Assembly: GCF_014174355.1 (NCBI RefSeq)
Contig: NZ_JABEQF010000005.1
Location: forward strand, 248,001-312,000
Length of the DNA stretch: 64,000 nt
Direction: 5' to 3'
Origin: Gluconacetobacter azotocaptans
GTDB taxonomy: Bacteria; Pseudomonadota; Alphaproteobacteria; Acetobacterales; Acetobacteraceae
Part shown: positions 25,848 through 34,452 of the stretch, piece by piece
Layout: every line of letters starts with the position of its first letter
How positions within the stretch are numbered: position 1 is the stretch's first letter
Notes under the pieces: generated by a model
What the model was told of the DNA's origin: nothing
What the model saw: only the letters and a program-made list of their open reading frames with translations
The model's database searches: none
Position numbers and translations under genes: made by a program

Positions 25848-27941
25848 CTACCCGTGCGCCGCATAGGCGTCCACTGCCCGGACCAGATGGGCGATGTCGG
25901 GCGACAGGTCGCCGCTATCGACCGGGGGGCCGCCAGCGCCCTCGCCGCGCAGCCGGGCCGCCATCGCCGCGCCGACCGCGGCATAGGCCGCCGCGCGTCG
26001 GCCATCCGGGGGGCCATCCGGCGTCTGCCCCGACATCCGTTCCAGCCAGGCGACACTGGCCACGCCCGCGACCTGGCGCAGGGCCAGCAGCAGGTCGGCC
26101 GCCCTGTCCAGGCGCGCCGAGCGGCGCAGTCCTTCCAGGCGCAGGCGCTGGCGCGCGATCTCGGCGGCGGTGCTGGCCACGCCGGCGTCGCGCCGGGCCG
26201 TGTCGATCCGCGCGATATCCGACACCGCCGGATCGGCCACCAGGGCCAGATAGCGCATGTTGGCCGCCACCGCCTCGGCCAGGCGGGTGGAAAAATTCGC
26301 CGCCGTCCGTTCGGGCCAGAGCACGAAGCACCCCAGAAGCCCCACGACGCTGCCCAGCACATTGTCGCCCGCCCGCGCCAGCGCCACCCCCCAGCCATGG
26401 CCCGGACTGCCCAGGTCGGTCACCAGCACGAACAGGGGCGTGAGAAACAGGACGAACAGCGTGTAATTGACCGACCGCAGCGCGATCGTCGCGGCCGCCA
26501 GCGGGAAGATCAGCAGCACCGTCGCGGGCATCGGCAGCGCCACGCCCAGAACGGCCGCCACGATTCCCCCCGCCACGCTGCCCAGCATGCGTTCGACCAT
26601 GCGCGGCCCCGTGGTCGCGGCCTGCGGCTGCATGACGACGACCACGGCCATGGTCGCCCAATAGGCATAAGGCAGGCCCAGCAGGATGGTCAGCCCATAC
26701 GCCACGACCACCGCGACGGACAGCCGCGCGGCATGACGCGCCGCATGCGGCAGGACGATCCGGCGCCACAACGCCCCCCGCGGCCCCGATGCATCGGGCA
26801 GGCCGGCCTCGGTCTGTGTGGAAATGGGCCCCGCCCCCGCCGCCTGCTCCCAGGCCGCCGCCAGATCCCACAGCGCATCGCCACAGACGCCCAGCGCCTG
26901 CGTGGCCACCCCCTGCGTCATCCGGGCCTGCCGGCGCAGCGATGCCGCCAGCCGACGCATGCGGGCATGATCCGGATCGACCCGCAGGACCTGCTGCCGC
27001 GTGCGGGCGATGGCGGCAACCATGCGCCGCAGGACGCGCCGGTCCGCCGGGCGGGCGGCCCCGTGCGATGCAGCCAGGTCATGTTCCATCGCGATCAGCG
27101 CCACGAAGATCCGGTCCCCCGCCTCGATCCCCGCCGACAGCGCCCTCCGGACCGGGCTGCCGCCTTCCTCCGCCCCGATCGTGCCCACCATGCCCCGGGT
27201 CCGTTCGATCCGGGCGCGGATCGCGCGCCGATAGGCGCCGATGCGGGTCCGGCCCGCCGCGTCCCGTCCGGTGTCGGCCCGGTCCAGCAGGTCGTGCGCC
27301 ATCCCGGCTTCCTCGCGCAGCAGGGCGGCGGTGGCCCGCCGCGCCGGGGCATAGGGGTCGACCGGCCAGGCCAGGGTGCAGATCGCCAGCGCCCACCCGG
27401 CCCCCAGCGCGAACAGGCCGGCCAGCCCCAGCGCGCCCGAGGGCGACATCGGGTAACAGACCGCGACCACGCCCACGATGGCCGCCAGCACGCCCACCTG
27501 CGTCGCGGCGGCCCCATGGCCCCGGCTCAGGCCGCACAGAAACGTCACCGCCGCCAGCACCGGAAACGCGACAACCAGGCCCATACCGGCGACGCAGGAC
27601 ATCAGGCCGGCCAGCATCGTGCCCATGATGCCGAACATGACCATGGCGCGCAGGCGCGGGCGGCGTGGACCGCCGGGATCGACCAGGCAGGTCCAGAAGG
27701 CGGCGAAGGCCGACCACGCCATCAGCGGCTGGCCCAGCCCCGTCGCCAGCCCCATCATGACGCCGACCGCGACGGCGGCGCGCAGCCCTTCGCGCAGCCC
27801 GACCTGTTCGGGCGCGATCAGGATGGCGCGCATGCCCAGCCAATGGCCCAGACGGGCCACACGCGACGCCCGCGCGGGCGCTCCGAACAGCCGGCGCAGG
27901 CGTGCCCGTCCCCTGTCGCGCATCGCGCCGCGGGCCGGCAT
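25848..27941 (-). CDS. FUSC family inner-membrane protein (aromatic-acid exporter/YccS type)
   Basis: About 697 residues with the duplicated FUSC form: an N-terminal block of hydrophobic helices (LREGLRAAVAVGVMMGLATG through about residue 190), a long soluble Arg/Ala-rich helical middle, then a second membrane block (LSVAVVVAYGLTILLGLPYA, YWATMAVVVVMQPQ, LFVLFLTPLFVLVTDLGSPG) and a soluble tail. YWATMAVVVVMQPQ with ATTGPRMVERMLGSVAGG is the family signature. Known relatives export aromatic carboxylates or are uncharacterised. ATG at 27941 or 27923 may be the start. Upstream only a TTG is available. Confidence 0.82.
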   Translation of the reverse strand: MPARGAMRDRGRARLRRLFGAPARASRVARLGHWLGMRAILIAPEQVGLREGLRAAVAVGVMMGLATGLGQPLMAWSAFAAFWTCLVDPGGPRRPRLRAMVMFGIMGTMLAGLMSCVAGMGLVVAFPVLAAVTFLCGLSRGHGAAATQVGVLAAIVGVVAVCYPMSPSGALGLAGLFALGAGWALAICTLAWPVDPYAPARRATAALLREEAGMAHDLLDRADTGRDAAGRTRIGAYRRAIRARIERTRGMVGTIGAEEGGSPVRRALSAGIEAGDRIFVALIAMEHDLAASHGAARPADRRVLRRMVAAIARTRQQVLRVDPDHARMRRLAASLRRQARMTQGVATQALGVCGDALWDLAAAWEQAAGAGPISTQTEAGLPDASGPRGALWRRIVLPHAARHAARLSVAVVVAYGLTILLGLPYAYWATMAVVVVMQPQAATTGPRMVERMLGSVAGGIVAAVLGVALPMPATVLLIFPLAAATIALRSVNYTLFVLFLTPLFVLVTDLGSPGHGWGVALARAGDNVLGSVVGLLGCFVLWPERTAANFSTRLAEAVAANMRYLALVADPAVSDIARIDTARRDAGVASTAAEIARQRLRLEGLRRSARLDRAADLLLALRQVAGVASVAWLERMSGQTPDGPPDGRRAAAYAAVGAAMAARLRGEGAGGPPVDSGDLSPDIAHLVRAVDAYAAHG

Positions 27942-28112
27942 GACGGCTCTAGGCCGCCGGGCCGGCGAGTCGGCGGGCGGCCGGACGGGCAAAGGGTGCG
28001 AAACGATCCGGAAGGGGCAGCACGGTGCGGGGATCCCTGGGGAGACAGTTTGTTATAACTGACGCGAACAGCCCGTCTTGTCCATTCCCCCCCGGGTGGC
28101 GCGATTGTCCGA

Positions 28113-28520
28113 TCAGGGCAGTTCCGCGATCACGTCCACCTCGATCAGCCATTCCGGCCGCGCCAGCGCGACGACGACCAGTCCGGTGAAGACCGGGAAG
28201 ACCCCCTTGAGCCAGCGGCCGAGCACACGGTACGTCGCCTCGCGATAGCGGATATCCGTCAGATAGACCGTCACCTTGCAGATATGCGACAGGTCGGAGC
28301 CGGCCTCGTCCAGCAGCAGGGCGATGTTGGCCATCACCTTCTCGGCCTGGCCGACCGGATCGCCGACCGCGACATTTTCCCGCGTGTCCAGGTCCTGCGG
28401 CACCTGGCCGCGCAGATAGACTGTCTTGCCCGCCACCACGGCCTGGCACAGATCGTTGTCCAGGTCCTGCTCGGGGTAGGTGTCCTTCGTGTTGAAGGGC
28501 CGGATGCGCGTGTGGATCAT
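28113..28520 (-). CDS. RidA/YjgF/YER057c family protein
   Basis: A 135-residue member of the Rid family, which includes reactive enamine/imine deaminases and ring-cleavage pathway accessory enzymes. It has the family pattern (VYLRGQVPQDLDTRENVAVG, QAEKVMANIALLLDEAGSDL, ICKVTVYLTDIRYREATYRV, PEWLIEVDVIAELP). The usual catalytic Arg region near the C terminus is ARPEWLIEVDV. GGGGAG precedes the ATG. It is the last gene of the flavin monooxygenase operon, 31 bp after the oxygenase gene, so it probably acts on an imine or unstable product of that pathway. Confidence 0.85.
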   Translation of the reverse strand: MIHTRIRPFNTKDTYPEQDLDNDLCQAVVAGKTVYLRGQVPQDLDTRENVAVGDPVGQAEKVMANIALLLDEAGSDLSHICKVTVYLTDIRYREATYRVLGRWLKGVFPVFTGLVVVALARPEWLIEVDVIAELP

Positions 28521-28551
28521 CGTGTCGAACTCCCCGTTCGGTCTTGGCGGA

Positions 28552-30009
28552 TCAGGATGTGCGGTCCAGCACGCGCGGGTCCAGCCCGGCGGAGCGCTGC
28601 ACGAAGGACAGCGGGCTGTCCCAGTCGAAATTGCGATACACCGCCGCCAGATGCGCAAAGGGCGGCGACTGGGCGAACAGCTGGAACGTCAGGCGGTGCC
28701 CCGCATAATCCGAATTCAGCAGGTCGCGCCCATAGGCCAGCAGGCGGCGGCGGTCGGTAGCCGCCCACTGGTCGTTGATGGTGTAGAATTTTTCCAGCCA
28801 CGGTCCCGTTTCAGGGTCGGCGAAGGCCGCCGCGTCCGGCGTGACGCAGATCTGGCCGCCGCACAGTTCGCGCGCCAGATGCATCATCTCGTGCAATTGC
28901 GAACAGGCCAGCACCCGTCCGCTGAACAGTAGCGACTGGTTGGGCATCAGCAGGCCGCCCGGGCTGGGCTCGGCGGTGGCGATCGCCGCCGTCAGGTGGG
29001 CGTTGATCCCTTCGCGATAGCACGCCAGGCGGGCCAGTTTCTCCTGCACCGCCTGCTGGCGGTCCAGGCCGGTCTGGCGTACGTTGAACAGCGCGGTGCC
29101 GATCATCATGTCCGCCAGCTTCAGGTTGCGCTGCACGAAGGCGAACGCGCTGTAGCGATGCAGGGTGGCGCGGATGAAGGTGGCGGCCTTGGTGTGCCGG
29201 TAGAACAGCACGTTTTCCCATGGGATCAGCACATCGTCGAAGATGACCAGGGCCTCGACCTCGTCATACCGGTTCGACAGCGGATAATCCTCGGCCGGCG
29301 CACGGCCGGCGAAGCCCGTGCGGCAGATGAATTTCAGGTTCGGCGAGGAAAAATCGCAGACGAACCCGACCGCGTAGTCCGACAGCGCCGCATCGCCCCA
29401 GTTCGCGATCGTCGGCTTGGTGAAGGCCTGGTTGGCGTAGGCGGCGGCGGTTTCGTATTTCGCGCCGCGCACGACGATGCCGGCATCGGTTTCCCGCACG
29501 ACATGCAGCAGCATGTCGGGGTCCTGGTCCTGCGGCCTCTTGGACCGATCACCCTTGGGGTCGGTATTGGCCGAGACATGGAACGGATCGGCACGGATCG
29601 CCTTGTCGACATGATGGCGGATATTGCGCGAGAAGGTCGGATCGACCTCGTTCAGGATGTCCTGCCCGTCGTACAGCGACCACATCTCGCCGATCGTCTC
29701 GTCGCCCACGCGGGTGACGACGCCGCCGACCTCGTCCAGCACCGTGTCGGTCGCCAGACGTTTCGCCTGCCAGTCCGCCTGGGTGCGCGGCAGTTGCAGC
29801 GCGACGGACGAGGCCTCGCCATCTTCGTCCAGGCACGTCATGCGGTCGCGGAACGCGGCCTCGTGCTGCATGTCGTAGATGCGGGCGCGAATGTTGACGA
29901 TGGGCTTGAACATCGGATGCCGCGTCACATCGGCGACGCGTTCGCCGTTCATCCAGACCCGCCGCCCGTCGCGGATCGAATCAATGTAGTCCTGACCGGT
30001 GCGTATCAT
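28552..30009 (-). CDS. 4-hydroxyphenylacetate 3-monooxygenase (HpaB/PvcC) family oxygenase
   Basis: A 485-residue FADH2-dependent hydroxylase. The start MIRTGQDYIDSIRDGRRVWM and inner segments VNIRARIYDMQHEA, DPDMLLHVVRETDAGIVVRG, FDDVLIPWENVLFYRH and FSGRVLACSQLHEMMHLARE are characteristic of the HpaB family (acyl-CoA dehydrogenase fold). A flavin reductase gene lies just upstream, giving the normal two-component system. The substrate is probably a phenolic compound. True HpaB is usually linked to ring-cleavage genes, which are absent, so another phenol or tyrosine-derived substrate is possible. Confidence 0.87.
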   Translation of the reverse strand: MIRTGQDYIDSIRDGRRVWMNGERVADVTRHPMFKPIVNIRARIYDMQHEAAFRDRMTCLDEDGEASSVALQLPRTQADWQAKRLATDTVLDEVGGVVTRVGDETIGEMWSLYDGQDILNEVDPTFSRNIRHHVDKAIRADPFHVSANTDPKGDRSKRPQDQDPDMLLHVVRETDAGIVVRGAKYETAAAYANQAFTKPTIANWGDAALSDYAVGFVCDFSSPNLKFICRTGFAGRAPAEDYPLSNRYDEVEALVIFDDVLIPWENVLFYRHTKAATFIRATLHRYSAFAFVQRNLKLADMMIGTALFNVRQTGLDRQQAVQEKLARLACYREGINAHLTAAIATAEPSPGGLLMPNQSLLFSGRVLACSQLHEMMHLARELCGGQICVTPDAAAFADPETGPWLEKFYTINDQWAATDRRRLLAYGRDLLNSDYAGHRLTFQLFAQSPPFAHLAAVYRNFDWDSPLSFVQRSAGLDPRVLDRTS

Positions 30010-30028
30010 GAAACCGTCCTCGTTCTCG

Positions 30029-30568
30029 TCAGGCCGAAGCCGAAAGGCCGACCGGCCGGCAGAATTCCCGCCGACAATACAGAAGCGCGCTGGCGTCGCG
30101 GACGACGGTGCGCAGGACCCGGCCGATGACGATCACATGCGTGCCGGCCTGCACCACCTGTTCGGGCGTGCAGGTCAGGGTGGCAATCGCATCGTCCAGG
30201 CAGATTTCCCCCTGCGTGCCGGCCTGCCACGCGCCGCAGCCGAAATCGTAGGCCGGATAGCGCCCGTCACGGCCGGCGAAGCGTTCCGCCATCTCGGCCT
30301 GCGCCGGTGAAAGCATGTTGACCGTATAGAGCCGGTTGGCCGCCAGGGGCCCGGCGATCGGGCTGCGCTGGTTGATGCAGGCCAGCACCATCGGCGGATC
30401 GGCCGACACCGAGACGACCGAGCTGACGGTGATGCCATAGCGGCCCGCCGGCCCATTGGTAACCACGATCCCCACGGGTGCCGCGACCCGGCTCATCGCC
30501 TCCAGGAACAGGGCGCGGGCCTCGGCCTGGTCCGTGTGCGTCTCGTCCCCATACATGTCCTGCGCCAT
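30029..30568 (-). CDS. Flavin reductase (HpaC-like) component
   Basis: A 179-residue flavin reductase-like split-barrel protein. SRVAAPVGIVVTNGPAGRYG, VSSVVSVSADPPMVLACINQ and LAANRLYTVNMLSPAQAEMA match NAD(P)H:FMN/FAD reductases of two-component monooxygenases. GGGGAG precedes the ATG at 30568. It lies 19 bp upstream of the oxygenase gene and should supply it with reduced flavin. Confidence 0.87.
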   Translation of the reverse strand: MAQDMYGDETHTDQAEARALFLEAMSRVAAPVGIVVTNGPAGRYGITVSSVVSVSADPPMVLACINQRSPIAGPLAANRLYTVNMLSPAQAEMAERFAGRDGRYPAYDFGCGAWQAGTQGEICLDDAIATLTCTPEQVVQAGTHVIVIGRVLRTVVRDASALLYCRREFCRPVGLSASA

Positions 30569-30713
30569 CTGCCACTCCCCTGTTGCCGGAAGCCCTGGAC
30601 CATCCGTCCGATCCTGACGGTCCCATATCCCGAACCTCACAAAAAGAAATGAATACGGACCATTTTCATCAGTTTTTCCGACGAATCTGCATCACGGCGA
30701 TGCAGCCGGCGGA

Positions 30714-31391
30714 TCATTCGTCGCCCGGCACGCCGTAGGACGGCGCGGCGTCGGGATTCAGCGCCCGTTCGACATAATCGTACATCTGCGGCCGCCAGAC
30801 CGCCCAGATGTCCGCCAGGCGGCCGACGGGCCGGTCGTCCCAATCCACCCGCAGGTCCGTCAGCGGCCAGGCTTCGCGGTCCACCACCACCATGCCGGCG
30901 GAATGGACCGGCCCGGCCTCGCCGCCCGCGGCCAGTCCGGCCTGCAATGCCAGCAGCAGCCGGTCGCCCAGTTCCAGCGCCGGATCGCTGCCTTCGAACG
31001 CGCGCACGATCGCGCCCGGAACCTCGCGATTGGCCAGCAGATTGCCCGCCGACACCACGTCCGCCCCACAGGCGCTGGCGTACAGCCCCAACGTGCCGCT
31101 GCCCGACCAGACGGCCGTGCCGCCGTGCCGGTCGACGATCGTCAATTGCCGGAAGGCGCTGCCGGACGCGGTGCGGGACAGGACAGCGCAGCATTCCTCG
31201 GCCGTCAGCCCGCGCGCCAGCAGGTCCAGCCCCGCCGGCCCCAGCCGGGGGTCGGTCACGTTCTGCGTCGTCACCGCGCCGACCCCGGCGCGGGCCCAGG
31301 CGCAGCGCGCCGCCACCGCCGGCGACGAGGAGACGACGGCGGACCCGAACTGGCCGGTCCTGGCGCAACGCGCCGCGATGGAAAAGGTCAT
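30714..31391 (-). CDS. DUF1028 family protein (putative Ntn-hydrolase fold)
   Basis: A 225-residue protein beginning MTFSIAARCARTGQFGSAVV, the typical DUF1028 N terminus. GVGAVTTQNVTDPRLGPAGL, QLTIVDRHGGTAVWSGSGTL and a late GEAGPVHSAGMVVVD are family blocks. CAGGAGG precedes the ATG. It is the first gene of the hydroxylase operon, with 145 bp to the flavin reductase. DUF1028 members are often found with amidohydrolases and RidA proteins. The enzymatic activity is not established, and a hydrolase role on an amide intermediate is inferred. Confidence 0.85.
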   Translation of the reverse strand: MTFSIAARCARTGQFGSAVVSSSPAVAARCAWARAGVGAVTTQNVTDPRLGPAGLDLLARGLTAEECCAVLSRTASGSAFRQLTIVDRHGGTAVWSGSGTLGLYASACGADVVSAGNLLANREVPGAIVRAFEGSDPALELGDRLLLALQAGLAAGGEAGPVHSAGMVVVDREAWPLTDLRVDWDDRPVGRLADIWAVWRPQMYDYVERALNPDAAPSYGVPGDE

Positions 31392-31627
31392 GGCTGCCTC
31401 CTGCCCGGCGACGACATGCCCGTTTCGCCGTCCGGACCTTCCGGAAGTGTGCATGACAATCCCGGCGCGATCGCCCCGGTTTTTCCGATCCCGTTGCCCG
31501 GAAAAGCCGGGGCCGATGCCCACCGGGCCGGCAAGCGCGCGGGCGGCGCCCGCGCTGCCCGGCCACGGTTGCGCGCCGTCGGCGGCACGCGATAGATGGA
31601 CGCACCGTCACGCCGTACGGACCGCGC

Positions 31628-32578
31628 ATGCACCCGCCCAGACGTTTCCTGCCCTCGCTCTCTCTCCTGACAGCGTTCGAAGCCGCCGCCCGCACCGGCA
31701 GCATCACCCGCGCCGCCCACGAACTGTCGCTGACGCAAAGCGCCGTCAGCCGGCAGATCAAGGCGCTGGAGGACCGGCTGGGCGTCGAACTGTTCACCCG
31801 CGACCGGCAGACCATCCGCCTGACGCCCGGGGGCGAGTCCTATGCCCGCGAAATCCGCGAGGCCCTGCGGCGCATCAGCACCGCGTCGCTGTATCTGCGC
31901 GGCAATCCCTATGGCGGCACGCTGAACCTGGCCACGCTGCCCACCTTCGGCGCGCGCTGGCTGGCCCCGCGCCTGCCCGCCTTCCTGGCCGCCTGCCCGG
32001 GCATCACCATCAACGTGGGCACGCGCCTGTCCTATTTCGATTTCCGCCTGGAATCGTTCGATGCGGCCATCCATTTCGGCCAGCCGGACTGGCAAGGCTG
32101 CCAAACCGACCTGCTGCGGCGGGAAACCGCGGTCCCGGTCTGCAGCCCCGACCTGGCGCGGCGGTTCGACATCCGCACCCAGGACGACATCCTCAAGGCG
32201 CCGCTTCTGCATCTGGTGACCCGTCCGGACGCCTGGGAACGCTGGTTGGGCACGCAGGGCGTGGCGTTCGACCTGGTCCACGGCATGCTGTTCGACCAGT
32301 TCACCATGGTGGCCGAGGCCTGCGTCGCAGGCCTCGGCGTGGCCCTGCTGCCGACCTTCCTGATCGCCGACGAACTGCGCGCGGGCCGTCTTGCGGTCCT
32401 GTTCGACCGCCCGGCCGAGGAACGCGACGCCTATTACCTGGTCTGGCCGGCCGAGCGCGCCGATTATGGCCCGCTGGCCTGCTTCCGCGACTGGATCCTG
32501 GCCGAAACAGCCCTCGACCGCCTGGCCACCCCCGACGGCGTGCCGGCCGGCCCAGCGTCACATTCCCCCCGGGAATGA
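31628..32578 (+). CDS. LysR-type transcriptional regulator (GcvA-like)
   Basis: A 316-residue regulator. The N-terminal helix-turn-helix (LLTAFEAAARTGSITRAAHE, QSAVSRQIKALEDRLG) is followed by a substrate-binding domain of the GcvA group (LNLATLPTFGARWLAPRLPA, FDFRLESFDAAIHFGQPDW). It is divergent from the DUF1028-hydroxylase-RidA operon (237 bp between starts), the usual arrangement for a LysR activator and its target. It also lies 83 bp upstream of the 2-oxoadipate dioxygenase gene in the same direction, so that gene is an alternative target. Confidence 0.9.
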   Translation: MHPPRRFLPSLSLLTAFEAAARTGSITRAAHELSLTQSAVSRQIKALEDRLGVELFTRDRQTIRLTPGGESYAREIREALRRISTASLYLRGNPYGGTLNLATLPTFGARWLAPRLPAFLAACPGITINVGTRLSYFDFRLESFDAAIHFGQPDWQGCQTDLLRRETAVPVCSPDLARRFDIRTQDDILKAPLLHLVTRPDAWERWLGTQGVAFDLVHGMLFDQFTMVAEACVAGLGVALLPTFLIADELRAGRLAVLFDRPAEERDAYYLVWPAERADYGPLACFRDWILAETALDRLATPDGVPAGPASHSPRE

Positions 32579-32661
32579 CCTGTTTACGATTTGCCGATGG
32601 CGGCGCGTCCGGGCCGATCCTATCGTGACCGCCGTTTGAAGCAGCCGAGACGAACCCCACG

Positions 32662-34050
32662 ATGGCCCCTGCACGTCCCCCCGGCCCCGACGCGATCCGC
32701 CTGGCCTTTTCCCGCGCCATGTCCGCGATGTATCGCAACGAGGTTCCGCAGTACGGAACGCTGCTGGACCTGGTGCGCGACGTCAACGCGGCCCTGCTGG
32801 ACGACGATCCGGCCCTGAGCGCGCACCTGGCCCGAACCGGCGAACTGGAGCGCCTCGGCGACGAACGGCATGGTGCCATCCGCCTGGGCACGGCGGCGGA
32901 ACTGTCCGATATCCGGCGGATCTTCGCCGTCATGGGCATGGAGCCCGTGGGCTATTACGACCTGGCGGCGGCGGGCGTGCCCGTCCATTCCACCGCCTTC
33001 CGTCCGGTCGGCGAGGCCGCGCTGGCGGCATGCCCGTTCCGCGTCTTCACCTCGCTGATCCGGCTGGAACTGATCGAGGACGCCGACCTGCGCGCCCGCG
33101 CCGCCGCCATCCTGGCCCGTCGCCACATCGTCAGCCCCCGCCTGAGGGCCCTGGTCGCCCGGCACCAAGCCGGCGAGGCGCTGGACGAGCACGACGTCAC
33201 GCTGTTCGTCCGCGAGGCGCTGGAGATCTTTCGCTGGCACAGCGAGGCGACGGTCGATTTCGACACCTACCGCCGGCTGCACGCCGCCCATCGCCTGATC
33301 GCGGACGTGGTGTGCTTCCGGGGGCCGCATATCAACCATCTGACGCCCCGGACCCTGGACATCGACCAGGTGCAGGCCCTGATGCCCGCGCATGGCATCA
33401 CGCCCAAGGAAACGATCGAAGGCCCGCCGACGCGGCGCTGCCCGATCCTGCTGCGGCAGACCAGCTTCAAGGCGCTGGAGGAAGCGATCGCCTTCACCAC
33501 CCCCGACGGCGCGCCGGTCGCGGGCCACCACACCGCGCGCTTCGGCGAGATCGAGCAGCGCGGCGCCGCCCTGACCGAGACCGGCCGCGCATTGTACGAC
33601 CGCCTGCTGGCCGACGCCCGGGTCATCGCCGACGGGCGGCCCTACGACCAGGCCTTGCGCGACGCCTTCACGGCCTTTCCCGATACATGGGACAGCCTGC
33701 GCCGGCAGGGGCTGGCCTTCTTCCGCTACGCCGCGACACCGGCAGGCCTGGCGGCGGACGCCGCGCGCCGCGATGGGCTGGATGTGGACGGGCTGATCGC
33801 CGCCGGCTTCCTGGCCTGCGATCCCCTGGTCTACGAGGATTTCCTGCCGGTCAGCGCCGCCGGCATCTTCCAGTCCAACCTGGGCGGCGGCGGCCCGCAG
33901 GCATACCGTCCATCGGACGCCCGCGCGGCGTTCGAGGCGGCGCTGGGCCGCCCGGTGCTGGACGAGTTGGACCTTTATACGACGCAGCAGACCGCCTCCC
34001 TGCGCCGGGCCCTGGCCGACCTGGGCCGGAGCGACCTCGCCGTCGGCTGA
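32662..34050 (+). CDS. 2-oxoadipate dioxygenase/decarboxylase (HglS, DUF1338)
   Basis: A 462-residue iron-dependent enzyme of the former DUF1338 family, which converts 2-oxoadipate to D-2-hydroxyglutarate in lysine catabolism. The conserved metal-ligand regions are present: VPVHSTAFRPVGE (His), FRGPHINHLTPRTLDID (His) and ARFGEIEQRGAALT (Glu). VYEDFLPVSAAGIFQSNLG is a C-terminal signature. No other lysine-degradation genes are next to it, so the physiological route in this organism is uncertain. Start by family length. The ribosome site is weak. Confidence 0.88.
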   Translation: MAPARPPGPDAIRLAFSRAMSAMYRNEVPQYGTLLDLVRDVNAALLDDDPALSAHLARTGELERLGDERHGAIRLGTAAELSDIRRIFAVMGMEPVGYYDLAAAGVPVHSTAFRPVGEAALAACPFRVFTSLIRLELIEDADLRARAAAILARRHIVSPRLRALVARHQAGEALDEHDVTLFVREALEIFRWHSEATVDFDTYRRLHAAHRLIADVVCFRGPHINHLTPRTLDIDQVQALMPAHGITPKETIEGPPTRRCPILLRQTSFKALEEAIAFTTPDGAPVAGHHTARFGEIEQRGAALTETGRALYDRLLADARVIADGRPYDQALRDAFTAFPDTWDSLRRQGLAFFRYAATPAGLAADAARRDGLDVDGLIAAGFLACDPLVYEDFLPVSAAGIFQSNLGGGGPQAYRPSDARAAFEAALGRPVLDELDLYTTQQTASLRRALADLGRSDLAVG

Positions 34051-34452
34051 AATGTCAGGTCGCGAGACGTCATCGACGGCATGCCGATCCTGAAAATTCG
34101 CACACGAAGACAAGACGCACGATGTCAGGCCCTGGCCGCTTCCCGTTAGAAGCGCGCCATCATCGCGATATCGACTATGCTGCGCATGTTATCCTTTTCC
34201 ACATGCTCACGCAGCACCGTGATCAAGAGACGCGCGGGCACGTCCGCTCGCCGCCGCGCCCTTTTCGCCCTGCTGGCAGCCATCTTCGCCTTCATTGCCG
34301 ACACGACGCCACCCACGGCCTCGCTGTCAGGATAAATGTTCGAAGCGTCGACACACGGCTTCGTGTCCTGACGGGAACAGGACCGTTGCGAACCATCGGC
34401 CCGGTACTTCCTTTTCTTCCGAACACCCGAAATTTTTGAAGGAGCCACCCGC
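34051..34452. other. Intergenic region with no supported gene
   Basis: About 400 bp before the mannitol dehydrogenase family gene. A 52-codon frame at 34177-34335 with one hydrophobic stretch and an opposite 117-codon frame both lack ribosome sites and recognisable sequence, so neither is called. The promoter of the downstream gene should lie in the final 100 bp. Confidence 0.45.

Noticed and set aside
34177-34335. 52-codon frame with a hydrophobic stretch
   Set aside because: No ribosome site, Arg/Ala-rich composition, and an opposite open frame over the same bases. Not enough to call a gene.
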